DNA of 64,000 nt from Christiangramia sabulilitoris (GCF_007050985.1 NZ_VHSF01000003.1:221500-285499), one strand, 5' to 3'; counted from the first letter of the stretch, positions 43,646 through 52,692 are shown. A program made the numbers and translations. The notes: generated by a model from the sequence alone, not told the origin.

Positions 43646-43677
43646 CAAAGATATGCACGGAAATTTTTAATATCCAA
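43646..43677 (-). promoter_or_regulatory. Promoter of the metY leader
   Basis: TTG (43677-43675), a 21-base spacer and TATCTTTG (43653-43646) on the minus strand, 19 bases before the first leader ATG. No second promoter was seen between the two attenuators. Confidence 0.75.
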
Positions 43678-43784
43678 GCAATTAGAAAAGAATTATTGAA
43701 AATAACGTAATTATTCATTTTACTGATCATTCCGGAATTTTTTTGTGGTTTCTTTGAGTTATCTGAAAATCTTTTTTGCGTTAG

Positions 43785-43885
43785 GGATTGAGCGGTTTGT
43801 TTGAGCTCTCCCAATTTTTTCATTGGGAAGCGAGCCGCAAAAGCCCGGCGCAAGCCGCTTAAGGCGTCGCGCAACGCCCGCATTA
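43785..43885. other. GC-rich structured island between metY and metK promoters
   Basis: About 100 bases with far higher GC than the surrounding AT-rich spacer. It contains the hairpin CCCAAT-TTTTTC-ATTGGG (43810-43827) and repeated GCGGCT/GCCGC-like words that could base-pair. A minus-strand frame crosses it (43623-43961) and reads GLRRAFAARFPMKKLGELKQ, but it runs over the promoter and first leader, so I do not call a gene. A structured RNA or a mobile repeat is possible. Confidence 0.4.
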
Positions 43886-43960
43886 GCTTTGATAATATAG
43901 TAACCGGGGTTGAACAAAACCTATAAAAGATCCAAATTGGATAAAATGCCGTTAAATGCA

Positions 43961-43990
43961 TTTGCCATGAATTGAATTTTTATACATTTG
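43961..43990 (+). promoter_or_regulatory. Promoter of metK
   Basis: TTTG (43961-43964), an 18-base spacer and TACATTTG (43983-43990). Transcription would start close to 43997, just before the SAM-II-like element. Confidence 0.75.
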
Positions 43991-44004
43991 TACCCAACAT
44001 ATTG

Positions 44005-44073
44005 AAAGGGATAGATTTGACTGATTGCAACCCTATTATACTTTGAAGAAGTATTTTAAAATGCTAAAGCAGA
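44005..44073 (+). promoter_or_regulatory. Probable SAM-II riboswitch upstream of metK
   Basis: The sequence has the ordered SAM-II hallmarks: P1 AGGG (44007-44010) with CCCT (44031-44034), the loop text ATTTGACTGATTGCAA, and downstream AATGCTAAAGCAG (44060-44072), whose CAG and GC can pair with CTG and GC of the loop to form the H-type pseudoknot. A small hairpin (ATACTT/AAGTAT, 44039-44054) is inserted between P1 and the pseudoknot strand. It lies 70 bases before metK. Assigned by eye to the family known mainly from alpha-proteobacteria and Bacteroidota; P1 is short, so a covariance-model check matters. Confidence 0.68.
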
Positions 44074-44142
44074 ATGTATACTACACTCCACTTAGCTCTT
44101 CACGTCAAATTTTTCCATTCTTATAATTAAAAAAGTAATTGA

Positions 44143-45405
44143 ATGGCTTATTTATTTACTTCAGAAAGTGTTTCTGAAGGGCACCCAGATAAAATTGCAG
44201 ATCAGATTAGTGATGCTTTACTAGATAATTTTCTTGCCTTTGACGGTGAGTCTAAAGTTGCCTGTGAAACGATGGTAACTACGGGACAGGTCGTGCTTGC
44301 TGGTGAAGTGAGAAGTAATACCTATTTAGACGTACAGAATATTGCCCGGGATGTGATCAATGATATTGGATATACTAAAGGCGCATATAAATTTAGCGGT
44401 GACTCCTGTGGGGTGATCTCTTTGATACATGAGCAATCTCAGGATATTTACCAGGGAGTTGACCGTGGAAAAAAAGAAGAGCAAGGTGCCGGAGACCAGG
44501 GAATGATGTTTGGCTACGCAACCAACGAAACTGAAAATTACATGCCACTGGCCCTGGACATCTCTCATAAAATTCTAATAGAACTGGCCAAACTTAGACG
44601 TGAAGGTAAAGATATTGAATACCTGAGACCCGATTCTAAGAGCCAGGTGACTATTGAATACAGCGATGATAATGTTCCGCAAAGAATAGTAGCGATCGTG
44701 GTTTCTACCCAGCATGATGATTTTGATCCTGATGATGAGAAGATGCTGGCGAAGATCAAGAAAGACATGCTTGAAATTCTTATCCCGAGAGTAAAACAAC
44801 AATTGCCGGAATATGTGCAGGAATTGTTTAATGACGATATTGTTTACCACATTAATCCAACCGGGAAATTTGTAATTGGCGGACCACATGGGGACGCAGG
44901 ATTAACCGGTAGAAAGATCATTGTAGATACTTACGGTGGAAAAGGGGCACACGGTGGTGGAGCATTTTCCGGGAAAGATCCTTCCAAGGTAGATCGCTCT
45001 GCAGCCTATGCATCCAGACATATCGCTAAAAATCTGGTTGCCGCAGGCGTTGCTCCGGAAATTCTGGTTCAGGTATCTTATGCCATAGGAGTGGTAGAGC
45101 CAACTTCGATTTCGGTATATACCTACGGAAAGAAAAATACAGACTTAAGCGATGGCCAGATCGCCGAAAAAGTGAAGGAGATCTTTGACATGCGTCCGGC
45201 TGCTATCGAAGACCGGTTGAAGCTAAGAAATCCTATCTATCGCGAAACTGCTGCTTATGGCCATATGGGTAAAGAATCTAGAACAGTTTCAAAGGTTTTT
45301 GAAAGTCCGTATAATGGGAAAATCACCAAGGAGGTAGAATTATTCACCTGGGAGAAACTGGATTATGTAGATAAAGTGAAAGAAGCGATTACCCTCAACA
45401 ATTAA
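44143..45405 (+). CDS. metK: S-adenosylmethionine synthetase
   Basis: 420 residues. Signature segments: [21 protein letters not shown] at the start, [12 protein letters not shown] (methionine/ATP-binding hexapeptide) and [20 protein letters not shown] (P-loop-like nonapeptide GGGAFSGKD). It is a little longer than E. coli MetK (384), as is common in Bacteroidota. It makes SAM from methionine and ATP. It is transcribed divergently from the metY cluster and ends in a terminator, so it is its own unit. Confidence 0.98.
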   Translation: MAYLFTSESVSEGHPDKIADQISDALLDNFLAFDGESKVACETMVTTGQVVLAGEVRSNTYLDVQNIARDVINDIGYTKGAYKFSGDSCGVISLIHEQSQDIYQGVDRGKKEEQGAGDQGMMFGYATNETENYMPLALDISHKILIELAKLRREGKDIEYLRPDSKSQVTIEYSDDNVPQRIVAIVVSTQHDDFDPDDEKMLAKIKKDMLEILIPRVKQQLPEYVQELFNDDIVYHINPTGKFVIGGPHGDAGLTGRKIIVDTYGGKGAHGGGAFSGKDPSKVDRSAAYASRHIAKNLVAAGVAPEILVQVSYAIGVVEPTSISVYTYGKKNTDLSDGQIAEKVKEIFDMRPAAIEDRLKLRNPIYRETAAYGHMGKESRTVSKVFESPYNGKITKEVELFTWEKLDYVDKVKEAITLNN

Positions 45406-45427
45406 AAAATAACAGGTATAAATTCTG

Positions 45428-45456
45428 AAGCCACGCAATTGCGTGGCTTTTTTTAT
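45428..45456 (+). terminator. Terminator of metK
   Basis: AAGCCACGCAATTGCGTGGCTT perfect 22-base palindrome followed by TTTTTT, 23 bases after the metK stop. Confidence 0.92.
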
Positions 45457-45530
45457 AATTTCTTCGGAAAACCTTAACAGCGGTGAGCTCTATTAATTCC
45501 TACTTTTAAAACTCACCAACCGGTTTTCCT

Positions 45531-46895
45531 ATGTCTTTATTTAAAAAAGTAAGAAACACGATCAACCTCCTAAAGTCGGTTGACATGGATCAATTAGCCA
45601 GGATTAATCAAAAAATTGATCTGGCCGATGCAATGAAGACATTAGGGAATTTAGATGACCGTCAATTGGCCGGATTGATGAAAATGTTAAAAACCAAACG
45701 GAAAAAAGGCCAGCACGACCTCCCTCCCATTGACGGCGATTTTTATAACCTGGACCTGAAATTGACGGAAAAACAGAGGGAAATCCAGTTGAAAGTCCGC
45801 AATTTCATGGAAGACGAGATCAGACCATTAGTAAATGAATACTGGAAAAAGGATCAATTCCCATTTGAGGTTATAGAGAAATTCCGCGATCTAAATATTG
45901 TAGGTGTACCTTATGAAGGGTATGGCTGCCCCAACCTTCCGTTTTTGATGGAAGGTATCGTGGCTCAGGAGATCGCCAGAGTAGATGTATCCATTTCAAC
46001 ATTTTTCGGGGTGCATAGCGGCCTGGCTATGGGCTCGATCTATCTCTGCGGAAGCGAAGAGCAAAAGCAGGAATGGCTACCAAAAATGCAAAAAATGGAA
46101 AAGATTGGTGCTTTTGGCCTAACTGAACCTAATGTAGGCTCGGGAGTCGCCGGCGGCCTTGAAACCACCTGTAAATTTGACGGAGAGAACTGGGTGTTAA
46201 ACGGTCAGAAAAAATGGATTGGTAACGCCACTTTTGCCGATGTTACGATCATCTGGGCGAGAGACCTTGATTCTAACCAGGTAAAAGGATTCCTGGTAAG
46301 GAAAGAAAATCCTGGTTTTAAAACCGAAAAGATCAAAGATAAAATGGCGCTGAGAATTGTACAGAATGCCATTATTACTTTGACCGATTGTAAAATTCCC
46401 GAAAGCGACCGGCTCCAGAACGCTAACTCTTTTAAAGATACGGCAAATGTCCTAAGAATGACCCGAGCTGGGGTAGCCTGGCAGGCGGTAGGATGTGCCC
46501 GAGGAGCCTATGAGAGCGCCTTAAAATACACAAAAAAGAGGGAGCAGTTTGGAAGGCCTATCGCATCCTTTCAATTAATACAGAATCACCTCGTGGAAAT
46601 GCTATCCAACCTTACTTCTATGCAGACTTTATGCTTCAGGCTTTCAGAAATGCAGGACCAGGATATGCTAAAGGATGAGCATGCAAGCCTGGCAAAAGTA
46701 TACTGTAGTATGAGAATGAGGGACGTGGTTAGCCAGGCCCGGGAAGTAATGGGAGGAAACGGAATTTTACTGGAATATGATGTGGCTCGTTTTGTGGCAG
46801 ATGCCGAAGCGATCTACAGTTATGAAGGAACAAAAGAAATTAATTCACTAATCGTGGGCCGTGCAATTACCGGTTACAGCGCGTTTGTGAGCTAA
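45531..46895 (+). CDS. Acyl-CoA dehydrogenase, probably glutaryl-CoA dehydrogenase type
   Basis: 454 residues. A non-standard ~70-residue N-terminal section (INLLKSVDMDQLARINQKIDLADAM) precedes the FAD acyl-CoA dehydrogenase fold. FAD/substrate motifs: FGLTEPNVGSGVAGG, NGQKKWIGNATFADV and the C-terminal YSYEGTKEINSLIVGRAITG, where the Glu of YEGT is the catalytic base position in glutaryl-CoA dehydrogenases. That C-terminal text is the main reason for the subtype. It heads a plus-strand run with the 2-hydroxyacid dehydrogenase and Usp genes. Confidence 0.85.
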   Translation: MSLFKKVRNTINLLKSVDMDQLARINQKIDLADAMKTLGNLDDRQLAGLMKMLKTKRKKGQHDLPPIDGDFYNLDLKLTEKQREIQLKVRNFMEDEIRPLVNEYWKKDQFPFEVIEKFRDLNIVGVPYEGYGCPNLPFLMEGIVAQEIARVDVSISTFFGVHSGLAMGSIYLCGSEEQKQEWLPKMQKMEKIGAFGLTEPNVGSGVAGGLETTCKFDGENWVLNGQKKWIGNATFADVTIIWARDLDSNQVKGFLVRKENPGFKTEKIKDKMALRIVQNAIITLTDCKIPESDRLQNANSFKDTANVLRMTRAGVAWQAVGCARGAYESALKYTKKREQFGRPIASFQLIQNHLVEMLSNLTSMQTLCFRLSEMQDQDMLKDEHASLAKVYCSMRMRDVVSQAREVMGGNGILLEYDVARFVADAEAIYSYEGTKEINSLIVGRAITGYSAFVS

Positions 46896-46912
46896 AATGA
46901 AAAGAAAAATTT

Positions 46913-47842
46913 ATGTCAGTATTAGTAGTATGTCCCGGAAAGGATCCGGAAAATTGGGTAAAAGCTTTAAAAAATCAACATCCGGGAATGAATGTATATG
47001 TCTACCCGGAGGAGCATGATACAGAAGAAGTGGAATTTGCTATCACCTGGAATCATCCCAGAGGTTTATTTAAAAATTATCCAAATCTTAAGGTCATCGC
47101 CAGTATGGGAGCGGGAGTAGATCATATTTTAAGTGATGCCGCATTACCAGACAATGTGGAGGTTACCAAAATTGTGGATGATACCCTAACCGAAGATATG
47201 GGAGATTTTGTGTTAAGCCAGGTCATGAACCATATTCGAGGATTACATCATTATGTGAAAAATCAACAGAAAAAGCAATGGGAAAAGTTCCAGTATAAAA
47301 GACCCCAAAATACAAAAGTTGGTATCATGGGACTGGGAGTACTGGGAAATGCCGTTGCAGATAAGCTCCATAAAAATTTTTTCAAAGTATACGGATGGTC
47401 CCGAACAGAGAAGAATTGTGACAATGTGACCAGCTTTCACGGTAAGGATCAATTACAGGAATTTCTGGAAAATTCTGAAATTCTGGTTTGTTTATTACCT
47501 TTAACAGACGATACCTGTGATATTCTTAATGCAGACCTTTTTGACATGTTGCCGGAAGGTGCGTATATAATTAATGTGGCCAGGGGAGAACACCTGGTGG
47601 AACACGACCTGATGAAAATGATCGATAACGGTCATTTATCAGGAGCTTCTCTGGATGTTTTCAGAGAAGAGCCATTGCCGGATGAACACCCATTTTGGGA
47701 TCACCCTAGAATCAATATTACACCCCATATTGCAAGCTTAACCAAGCCTGAATCTGTCGTAGCCCAGATCGCTGAGAACTATGACCGGATGAAGGAAGAT
47801 GAACCACTCAAAAACAAAGTGGAGATGGAGAAAGGTTATTGA
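46913..47842 (+). CDS. D-2-hydroxyacid dehydrogenase, glyoxylate/hydroxypyruvate reductase-like
   Basis: 309 residues. The NAD(P)-binding motif is VGIMGLGVLGNAVADKL, followed by LVCLLPLTDDTCDILN, INVARGEHLVEHDL and the catalytic His in HPFWDHPRINITPHIASLTKP. The short, GhrA-like architecture suggests reduction of glyoxylate or hydroxypyruvate; the substrate is not proven. It starts 17 bases after the acyl-CoA dehydrogenase gene, so they are probably co-transcribed. Confidence 0.88.
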   Translation: MSVLVVCPGKDPENWVKALKNQHPGMNVYVYPEEHDTEEVEFAITWNHPRGLFKNYPNLKVIASMGAGVDHILSDAALPDNVEVTKIVDDTLTEDMGDFVLSQVMNHIRGLHHYVKNQQKKQWEKFQYKRPQNTKVGIMGLGVLGNAVADKLHKNFFKVYGWSRTEKNCDNVTSFHGKDQLQEFLENSEILVCLLPLTDDTCDILNADLFDMLPEGAYIINVARGEHLVEHDLMKMIDNGHLSGASLDVFREEPLPDEHPFWDHPRINITPHIASLTKPESVVAQIAENYDRMKEDEPLKNKVEMEKGY

Positions 47843-47860
47843 TAATTTAAATAATTGCGG

Positions 47861-48307
47861 ATGGACACTTTTAAAAATATTATGGTCGCTGTAGATTTTA
47901 ATGACAGCATTGGGGAGTTAATGGTTTATGCAGAAAGTCTGGCTCAGAAATTTGAATCAAAAATATGGGTTTTACACGTCGCTGAACCAGAACCGGATTT
48001 TGTAGGTTACGAACCAGGACCGCAATATATTCGCGATATAAAAGCCGAGGAATACCGTGAAGAGCACAGAGCACTTCAGGAAATTTGCAAAAATTTCATA
48101 AGTGCCGAAATTAAATCTGAAGCCTTATTAATCCAGGGATCCACCGTGGAAACTGTTTTAGAAGAAGCTCAGAAATTGAATATAGACCTGTTGATCGTGG
48201 GAACACATAAATATAGCTTCCTGCACAATTTACTACAGGAAAGTATTTCTCTGGAGCTATTTAAGCAGGCAGAAATACCCATGCTCACCATTCCAATCGA
48301 AGATTAA
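47861..48307 (+). CDS. Universal stress protein (UspA family)
   Basis: 148 residues from the ATG at 47861; a TTG two codons upstream is not needed. It begins FKNIMVAVDFNDSIGELMVYA, the Usp strand-helix start. The ATP-binding signature is present as LLIVGTHKYSFLHNLLQESISLELF, which departs from the usual G-x2-G-x9-GS(T/S), so ATP binding is uncertain. A single Usp domain, third in its transcription unit. Confidence 0.88.
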   Translation: MDTFKNIMVAVDFNDSIGELMVYAESLAQKFESKIWVLHVAEPEPDFVGYEPGPQYIRDIKAEEYREEHRALQEICKNFISAEIKSEALLIQGSTVETVLEEAQKLNIDLLIVGTHKYSFLHNLLQESISLELFKQAEIPMLTIPIED

Positions 48308-48318
48308 AAGAATAGAAA

Positions 48319-48350
48319 GATCCCTGGAAGTCCCGGGGATTTTTTATTTT
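48319..48350 (+). terminator. Terminator after the Usp gene
   Basis: GATCCCTGG-AAGT-CCCGGGGATTTTTTATTTT: an imperfect hairpin with a U-rich tail, 12 bases after the stop. Confidence 0.65.
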
Positions 48351-48369
48351 CAGTCAAAATTGAGAAATT

Positions 48370-49311
48370 TTGAAAGTAGGAAAGTCAGAACTGGAAGAGG
48401 TTTCAAAAAAAATAAAACCATACATTCACCGTACCCCGGTGCTTACCTCAGGTTTAATCAACGAAATCGCAGAGGCCGATCTTTTTTTTAAATGCGAGAA
48501 TTTTCAGAAAATGGGAGCATTTAAAATGCGTGGAGCTACCAACGCGATCTTAAATTTAACGGAAGAGCAGAAAAACAAAGGTGTGGTCACCCATTCTTCC
48601 GGTAATTTCGCTCAGGCGCTATCCCTGGCTGCAAAAAGCCTTGGTGTTCCTGCATACATCGTTATGCCAGATTCTGCACCGGCGGTAAAAAAAGCGGCCG
48701 TTAGATCTTATGGAGGAATCATTACCGAATGCCCTGCAACAATAAAAGATCGTGAAGAAACGGCTGCCATGATCCAGAAAAACACCGGGGCCACCTTTAT
48801 TCATCCTTCCAATGATATGGACGTTATATTAGGCCAGGGAACAGCGGCCATGGAATTGCTTGAAGACAAACCGGAACTGAATTTCATTTTCACTCCTGTT
48901 GGTGGTGGTGGATTGATCGCAGGAACGGCACTGGCAGCAAAACATTTTGGTCATAATTGTACCTGTATCGGGGCAGAACCGGAGGAAGCAGATGATGCAT
49001 GGCGTTCACTAAAAAGCGGCAAAATTGAAACTAATCAAACCGTAAATACCATTGCCGACGGTCTTAAAACACAATTAGGAGATAAAAATTTTCCTTTTAT
49101 TAAGGAGCATGTCCAGGAAATAATACGGGTTAGCGAAGCAGAAATCAAAGAGGCGCTTAGAATTATCTGGGAACGTATGAAGATCATTGTTGAACCCTCA
49201 AGCGCTGTGGCCCTTGCTGCTGTTATTAAAGAGAAAGAAAGATTTAAGCATAAGAAGATAGGAATAATCATTTCTGGTGGAAATGTAGACCTGGAAAATT
49301 TACCTTTCTAA
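48370..49311 (+). CDS. Threonine/serine dehydratase or serine racemase-like PLP enzyme
   Basis: 313 residues, fold type II. The PLP lysine is in KMGAFKMRGATNAIL, the glycine loop is VGGGGLIAGTALAAK, and THSSGNFAQAL contacts the phosphate. No regulatory C-terminal ACT-like domain is present, so it is the catabolic or racemase type. The start is TTG: an in-frame TGA lies nine bases upstream and there is no earlier ATG. It converges on the DinB gene with a 4-base overlap. Confidence 0.88.
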   Translation: MKVGKSELEEVSKKIKPYIHRTPVLTSGLINEIAEADLFFKCENFQKMGAFKMRGATNAILNLTEEQKNKGVVTHSSGNFAQALSLAAKSLGVPAYIVMPDSAPAVKKAAVRSYGGIITECPATIKDREETAAMIQKNTGATFIHPSNDMDVILGQGTAAMELLEDKPELNFIFTPVGGGGLIAGTALAAKHFGHNCTCIGAEPEEADDAWRSLKSGKIETNQTVNTIADGLKTQLGDKNFPFIKEHVQEIIRVSEAEIKEALRIIWERMKIIVEPSSAVALAAVIKEKERFKHKKIGIIISGGNVDLENLPF

Positions 49312-49826
49312 AATAATCCTTCTTTTAAAACGGAAATAGTTACCAGCATCTGTCCTATATGTCTCTGCGAGTGTTCTGCAGCATGAAATAAAACTCCAAT
49401 CCTGGTAGATGGAATCTTTTTCCTGCCTATTTCAACTGTATCCAGCAATTCATCCTCCTCTATATTTTTTAAATGTTCCAGCGCATTTTGAATAGATTGT
49501 TCAAGATTCATTAAAAGCTGTTCTGGGGTGATTTTATTATTTGGTTCACCTTCCCTTCTGAATTGATCAAATTGTTCTTTGGTCAATTCCATTCCCTGAG
49601 AATATGTGATCAATCTATCGGTTACACCGGCAATATGCTGAAGATGAAACCCTAATGATGCTCTGCCCGCGGGCGTTATCCATAAAAGATGAATTGGAAA
49701 ATCTTTTAAATATACAGATGCTTCTTCCTTTGATTGTAAAAAGGCATGCGCTGCAGGCTGCAGCAATCTGTTGACACCCGGTACCGGACCCCGAAGCCAG
49801 TTCTCCAATTCTGTATTTTTCTCCAT
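49308..49826 (-). CDS. DinB-family (DUF664-like) protein
   Basis: 172 residues. A four-helix-bundle protein with the metal-ligand histidine pattern of the DinB/YfiT superfamily: GFHLQHIAGVTDRLI and VLFHAAEHSQRHIGQML. Members include bacillithiol or mycothiol-linked S-transferases, but many are uncharacterised. It overlaps the PLP-enzyme gene tail to tail. Confidence 0.85.
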   Translation of the reverse strand: MEKNTELENWLRGPVPGVNRLLQPAAHAFLQSKEEASVYLKDFPIHLLWITPAGRASLGFHLQHIAGVTDRLITYSQGMELTKEQFDQFRREGEPNNKITPEQLLMNLEQSIQNALEHLKNIEEDELLDTVEIGRKKIPSTRIGVLFHAAEHSQRHIGQMLVTISVLKEGLF

Positions 49827-49929
49827 CCTACCTTATTTTTTTGGCTGAAATTTAGTTTTTAGGATTGGGATATAAAAGAAATGCTATCTTTAAGTAGGCC
49901 TACAGGCCCAACTATCAACCTGTTAGCAA

Positions 49930-51741
49930 ATGGAATTATATCTAACCGTCGCAATTATTATCATAGGGATCATTCTCTTTGTGCGTGATTATTTTTCGAT
50001 AGATACTACTTCCATTGTAATCATGGCACTTTTTATTGTATCTGGAGTATTAAGTCCAGAGGAAGGTTTTTCAGGTTTTAATCATCCCGCTACGATCACA
50101 CTGGGTTGTATGTTTGTAGTAAGTGCAGCTGTATTTAAATCTGGGCTTATAGATGGTTTAAGCGCAAAATTGATAAAAATTGCCAGGATCAACTACTTTT
50201 TTGCCCTGGTTTCACTTTGTGTCACCTCGGCAGTACTTTCGGCATTCATCAATGATTCTGCGGTAGTAGCCATATTAATACCGGTCGCTCTACTGGTATG
50301 CAGGGAAGCAGGGATAAGTCCCGCGAGGTTGCTAATTCCAATATCTTTTTCGGCTCTTTTTGGTGGCACCTGTACATTAATTGGTACTTCTACTAATATC
50401 CTTGTAAGCAGTTATGCTGAAAAACTGGGTTCTGAGGCGTTTGGGATGTTCGAATTCTCACTGGCAGCCTTATGCCTTCTGTCTATAGGGATGGCCTATA
50501 TTTTTATCGTAGGACCTATAATGCTCCCAAAGCGAGATTCTCCAAATGATGCCGGGCTAAAGAAAGAAGCAGAAAAATATATGGCCGAGATCGAACTACT
50601 TGAAGATAGTGACGATGTAGACAGATCTATTTCAGAATCAAAACTAGTAAATGATTATAAAGTCCAAATTCTCAGGATAAAGCGGAAGCATTACCGGGTA
50701 TACGAAATTAACGGGGAAACGGTATTAAGGGAAAACGACCTCGTTAGAATTTTGGTGGACCCTGTAAACCTGGCCAAGCTAAAAGTAAAAAAAGGCCTTT
50801 CTGTAAAGGGAGACAAAGAAAATGTACACATTGCTGAACCCAAAGACACCCTTACTCCAAACTCCACCCCGCCAACAGAAGAAAAAAAGATCTATGAAGT
50901 TATGATTCCTTATGGATCTGAACTCGCGGGAAGATCTATTAAACAAATAAATTTCAGAAGTACCTACTATGCTTCGGTCCTTGCCATTAGACACAGAAAA
51001 GAAACTATTACAGAAGACGTGTCCCAGGTCGTTCTAAGGGAAGGAGACATGATGCTTCTATTCGCTTCAGAAAAGGCTATTTCACTGTTAGCTTCAGAGA
51101 AACTGATCGTCACCCTCTCAGAATACCAGGGAAGAAGTGTGAATTATAAAAAAGCCATTCCGGCATTATTGATCGTTATTGGAGTGGTAAGTGCAGCCGC
51201 ATTTAATATTACCTCAATCCTGATAAGTGCCATGATTGGAAGTTTACTACTGGTAACCCTTACCATTTTAAAACCTCAGGAAGCTTATGAGGCCATTGAG
51301 TGGAAAGTAATATTTATGATCGCAGGAGTACTCTCTATGGGTAAGGCTCTGGAAAAGACCGGTGGCTCAGAGATCATTTCCCAGTATATCTATGAGTCTC
51401 TCGGCGGACTCGATCCCCGGTGGACGCTAAGCCTGATCTTTCTGTTTACCTTCTTATCCACCAACGTCCTCTCCAGTAAAGCTGCTGCCGCCTTAATGAC
51501 GCCCATTGTGATTAGTCTCGCGGCGGCTATGCAGGTAAGCGAGAAACCCTTTTTGATCGGGGTGATGTTTGCCTGTTCCCTAACATTTATGACCCCGGTA
51601 AGTTATCCGGTCAACACCATGGTATATGCTCCCGGAAATTATAGGTTCAGGGATTTCATAAAGTTCGGCACACCACTTAACTTTATCATCTGGATCGCAG
51701 CATCCTTTGTTATACCAATCTTTTTTCCGTTTGAAGTATGA
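49930..51741 (+). CDS. SLC13/DASS-family transporter with TrkA-C domains
   Basis: 603 residues. N-terminal membrane part with SLC13 features: FVRDYFSIDTTSIVIMALF, FINDSAVVAILIPVALLV, GGTCTLIGTSTNILVSSY (the SNT motif of the DASS fold). A soluble insert of about 200 residues carries one or two TrkA-C (RCK_C)-like units (YEVMIPYGSELAGRSIKQINF), then the second membrane half with FLSTNVLSSKAAAALMTPI. Family substrates include sulfate, dicarboxylates and phosphate. Sulfate is attractive because of the nearby cluster, but nothing in the sequence proves it. Confidence 0.85.
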   Translation: MELYLTVAIIIIGIILFVRDYFSIDTTSIVIMALFIVSGVLSPEEGFSGFNHPATITLGCMFVVSAAVFKSGLIDGLSAKLIKIARINYFFALVSLCVTSAVLSAFINDSAVVAILIPVALLVCREAGISPARLLIPISFSALFGGTCTLIGTSTNILVSSYAEKLGSEAFGMFEFSLAALCLLSIGMAYIFIVGPIMLPKRDSPNDAGLKKEAEKYMAEIELLEDSDDVDRSISESKLVNDYKVQILRIKRKHYRVYEINGETVLRENDLVRILVDPVNLAKLKVKKGLSVKGDKENVHIAEPKDTLTPNSTPPTEEKKIYEVMIPYGSELAGRSIKQINFRSTYYASVLAIRHRKETITEDVSQVVLREGDMMLLFASEKAISLLASEKLIVTLSEYQGRSVNYKKAIPALLIVIGVVSAAAFNITSILISAMIGSLLLVTLTILKPQEAYEAIEWKVIFMIAGVLSMGKALEKTGGSEIISQYIYESLGGLDPRWTLSLIFLFTFLSTNVLSSKAAAALMTPIVISLAAAMQVSEKPFLIGVMFACSLTFMTPVSYPVNTMVYAPGNYRFRDFIKFGTPLNFIIWIAASFVIPIFFPFEV

Positions 51742-52064
51742 GAAGAGTAAAATTGCATAATCCTTTTAAGACAAGGATCATTGATGAAAAACTGGTACGG
51801 GAACACCTCGCTTTAGAAAGGACAAAGCTGGCTAATGAACGTACCTTACTTTCATATATCAGAGCTTCAATCTATCTCCTCATTAGCGGGCTGGCACTAT
51901 TACAAATCAAGGAATATCAAGGTATAAGCCTGATGTGGGTAGGTTATCTCTCCCTTTTTATATGTGTACTTTTCATTATCGTTGGATTTTCAAGGTATAT
52001 TGCCCTGGAAAGAAAACTAAATAAATTACTTCAACCGGATGAAGAGCTGGAAAGGGATAAATAA
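51738..52064 (+). CDS. DUF202 membrane protein
   Basis: 108 residues. The DUF202 signature LALERTKLANERTLLSYIRAS is at about residue 26, followed by two hydrophobic segments (SIYLLISGLALLQI and YLSLFICVLFIIVGF). Members are small inner-membrane proteins of unknown role (YidH-like). It overlaps the transporter stop by 4 bases (ATGA), so the two are coupled. Confidence 0.85.
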   Translation: MRRVKLHNPFKTRIIDEKLVREHLALERTKLANERTLLSYIRASIYLLISGLALLQIKEYQGISLMWVGYLSLFICVLFIIVGFSRYIALERKLNKLLQPDEELERDK

Positions 52065-52084
52065 TTTCTAAATAAGAAGCACTT

Positions 52085-52435
52085 TTGCAACAAATAGTAC
52101 ACTATTCCCTCCATTTTCTGGTCATAGGCCTCATCGCCTACTTCTACGATAAAAACAACTGGATTAAATACTGGATCGTTCTCGCAGCTACAATGCTTGT
52201 TGACCTGGATCACCTACTGGCTGTACCAATGTTTGATTCAGAGAGGTGCAGCATAGGTTTTCATCCCCTACATTCGCAAATCGCCATCACTGTTTATGTT
52301 CTGGGTATGATCTTTATCAAACAGAGGGTCATAAGATTGATCTGTATAGGTCTTTTCTTTCACATGCTTACAGATTTTATTGACTGTATCTGGACTTATG
52401 CAAAATGTGCCACCTGCCTGCAAGATATCTTTTGA
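52085..52435 (+). CDS. Small membrane protein (DUF6122-like)
   Basis: 116 residues from TTG at 52085; an in-frame TAA lies 12 bases upstream and there is no ATG before it. Hydrophobic segments alternate with conserved-looking His/Asp/Cys text: HYSLHFLVIGLIAYF, VDLDHLLAVP, CSIGFHPLHSQIA, FHMLTDFIDC. The DxDH and HPLH pattern recalls YdjM-like metal-dependent membrane hydrolases and the DUF6122 family. Assignment is by memory and moderate. Confidence 0.65.
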   Translation: MQQIVHYSLHFLVIGLIAYFYDKNNWIKYWIVLAATMLVDLDHLLAVPMFDSERCSIGFHPLHSQIAITVYVLGMIFIKQRVIRLICIGLFFHMLTDFIDCIWTYAKCATCLQDIF

Positions 52436-52692
52436 ATTTTCAGTAATAACCGTCACAAAATATTTTTTACTGAATCTAGCATCATAAGAAAATCTTAGAT
52501 CTTATGATATGATTTTCAGATTTTACAGGCACTTTCAGCTTTAAATTTCTATTTTTCAGGAATCTGTAAAAAATTACCTGTGAATTACAAATCAGCTTAG
52601 ATAAAATCTCTGCACTATGTATAATAGAGCACCAATTTTAAATCAATTATTTTATATTTACAGACCTTAATTCAGCCTAAGAAAACAAAATT

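Noticed and set aside
43623-43961. 112-residue minus-strand ORF
   Set aside because: It runs across the metY promoter and ends inside the first leader ORF; composition is mixed and no family is recognisable. Treated as a repeat or structured region instead.
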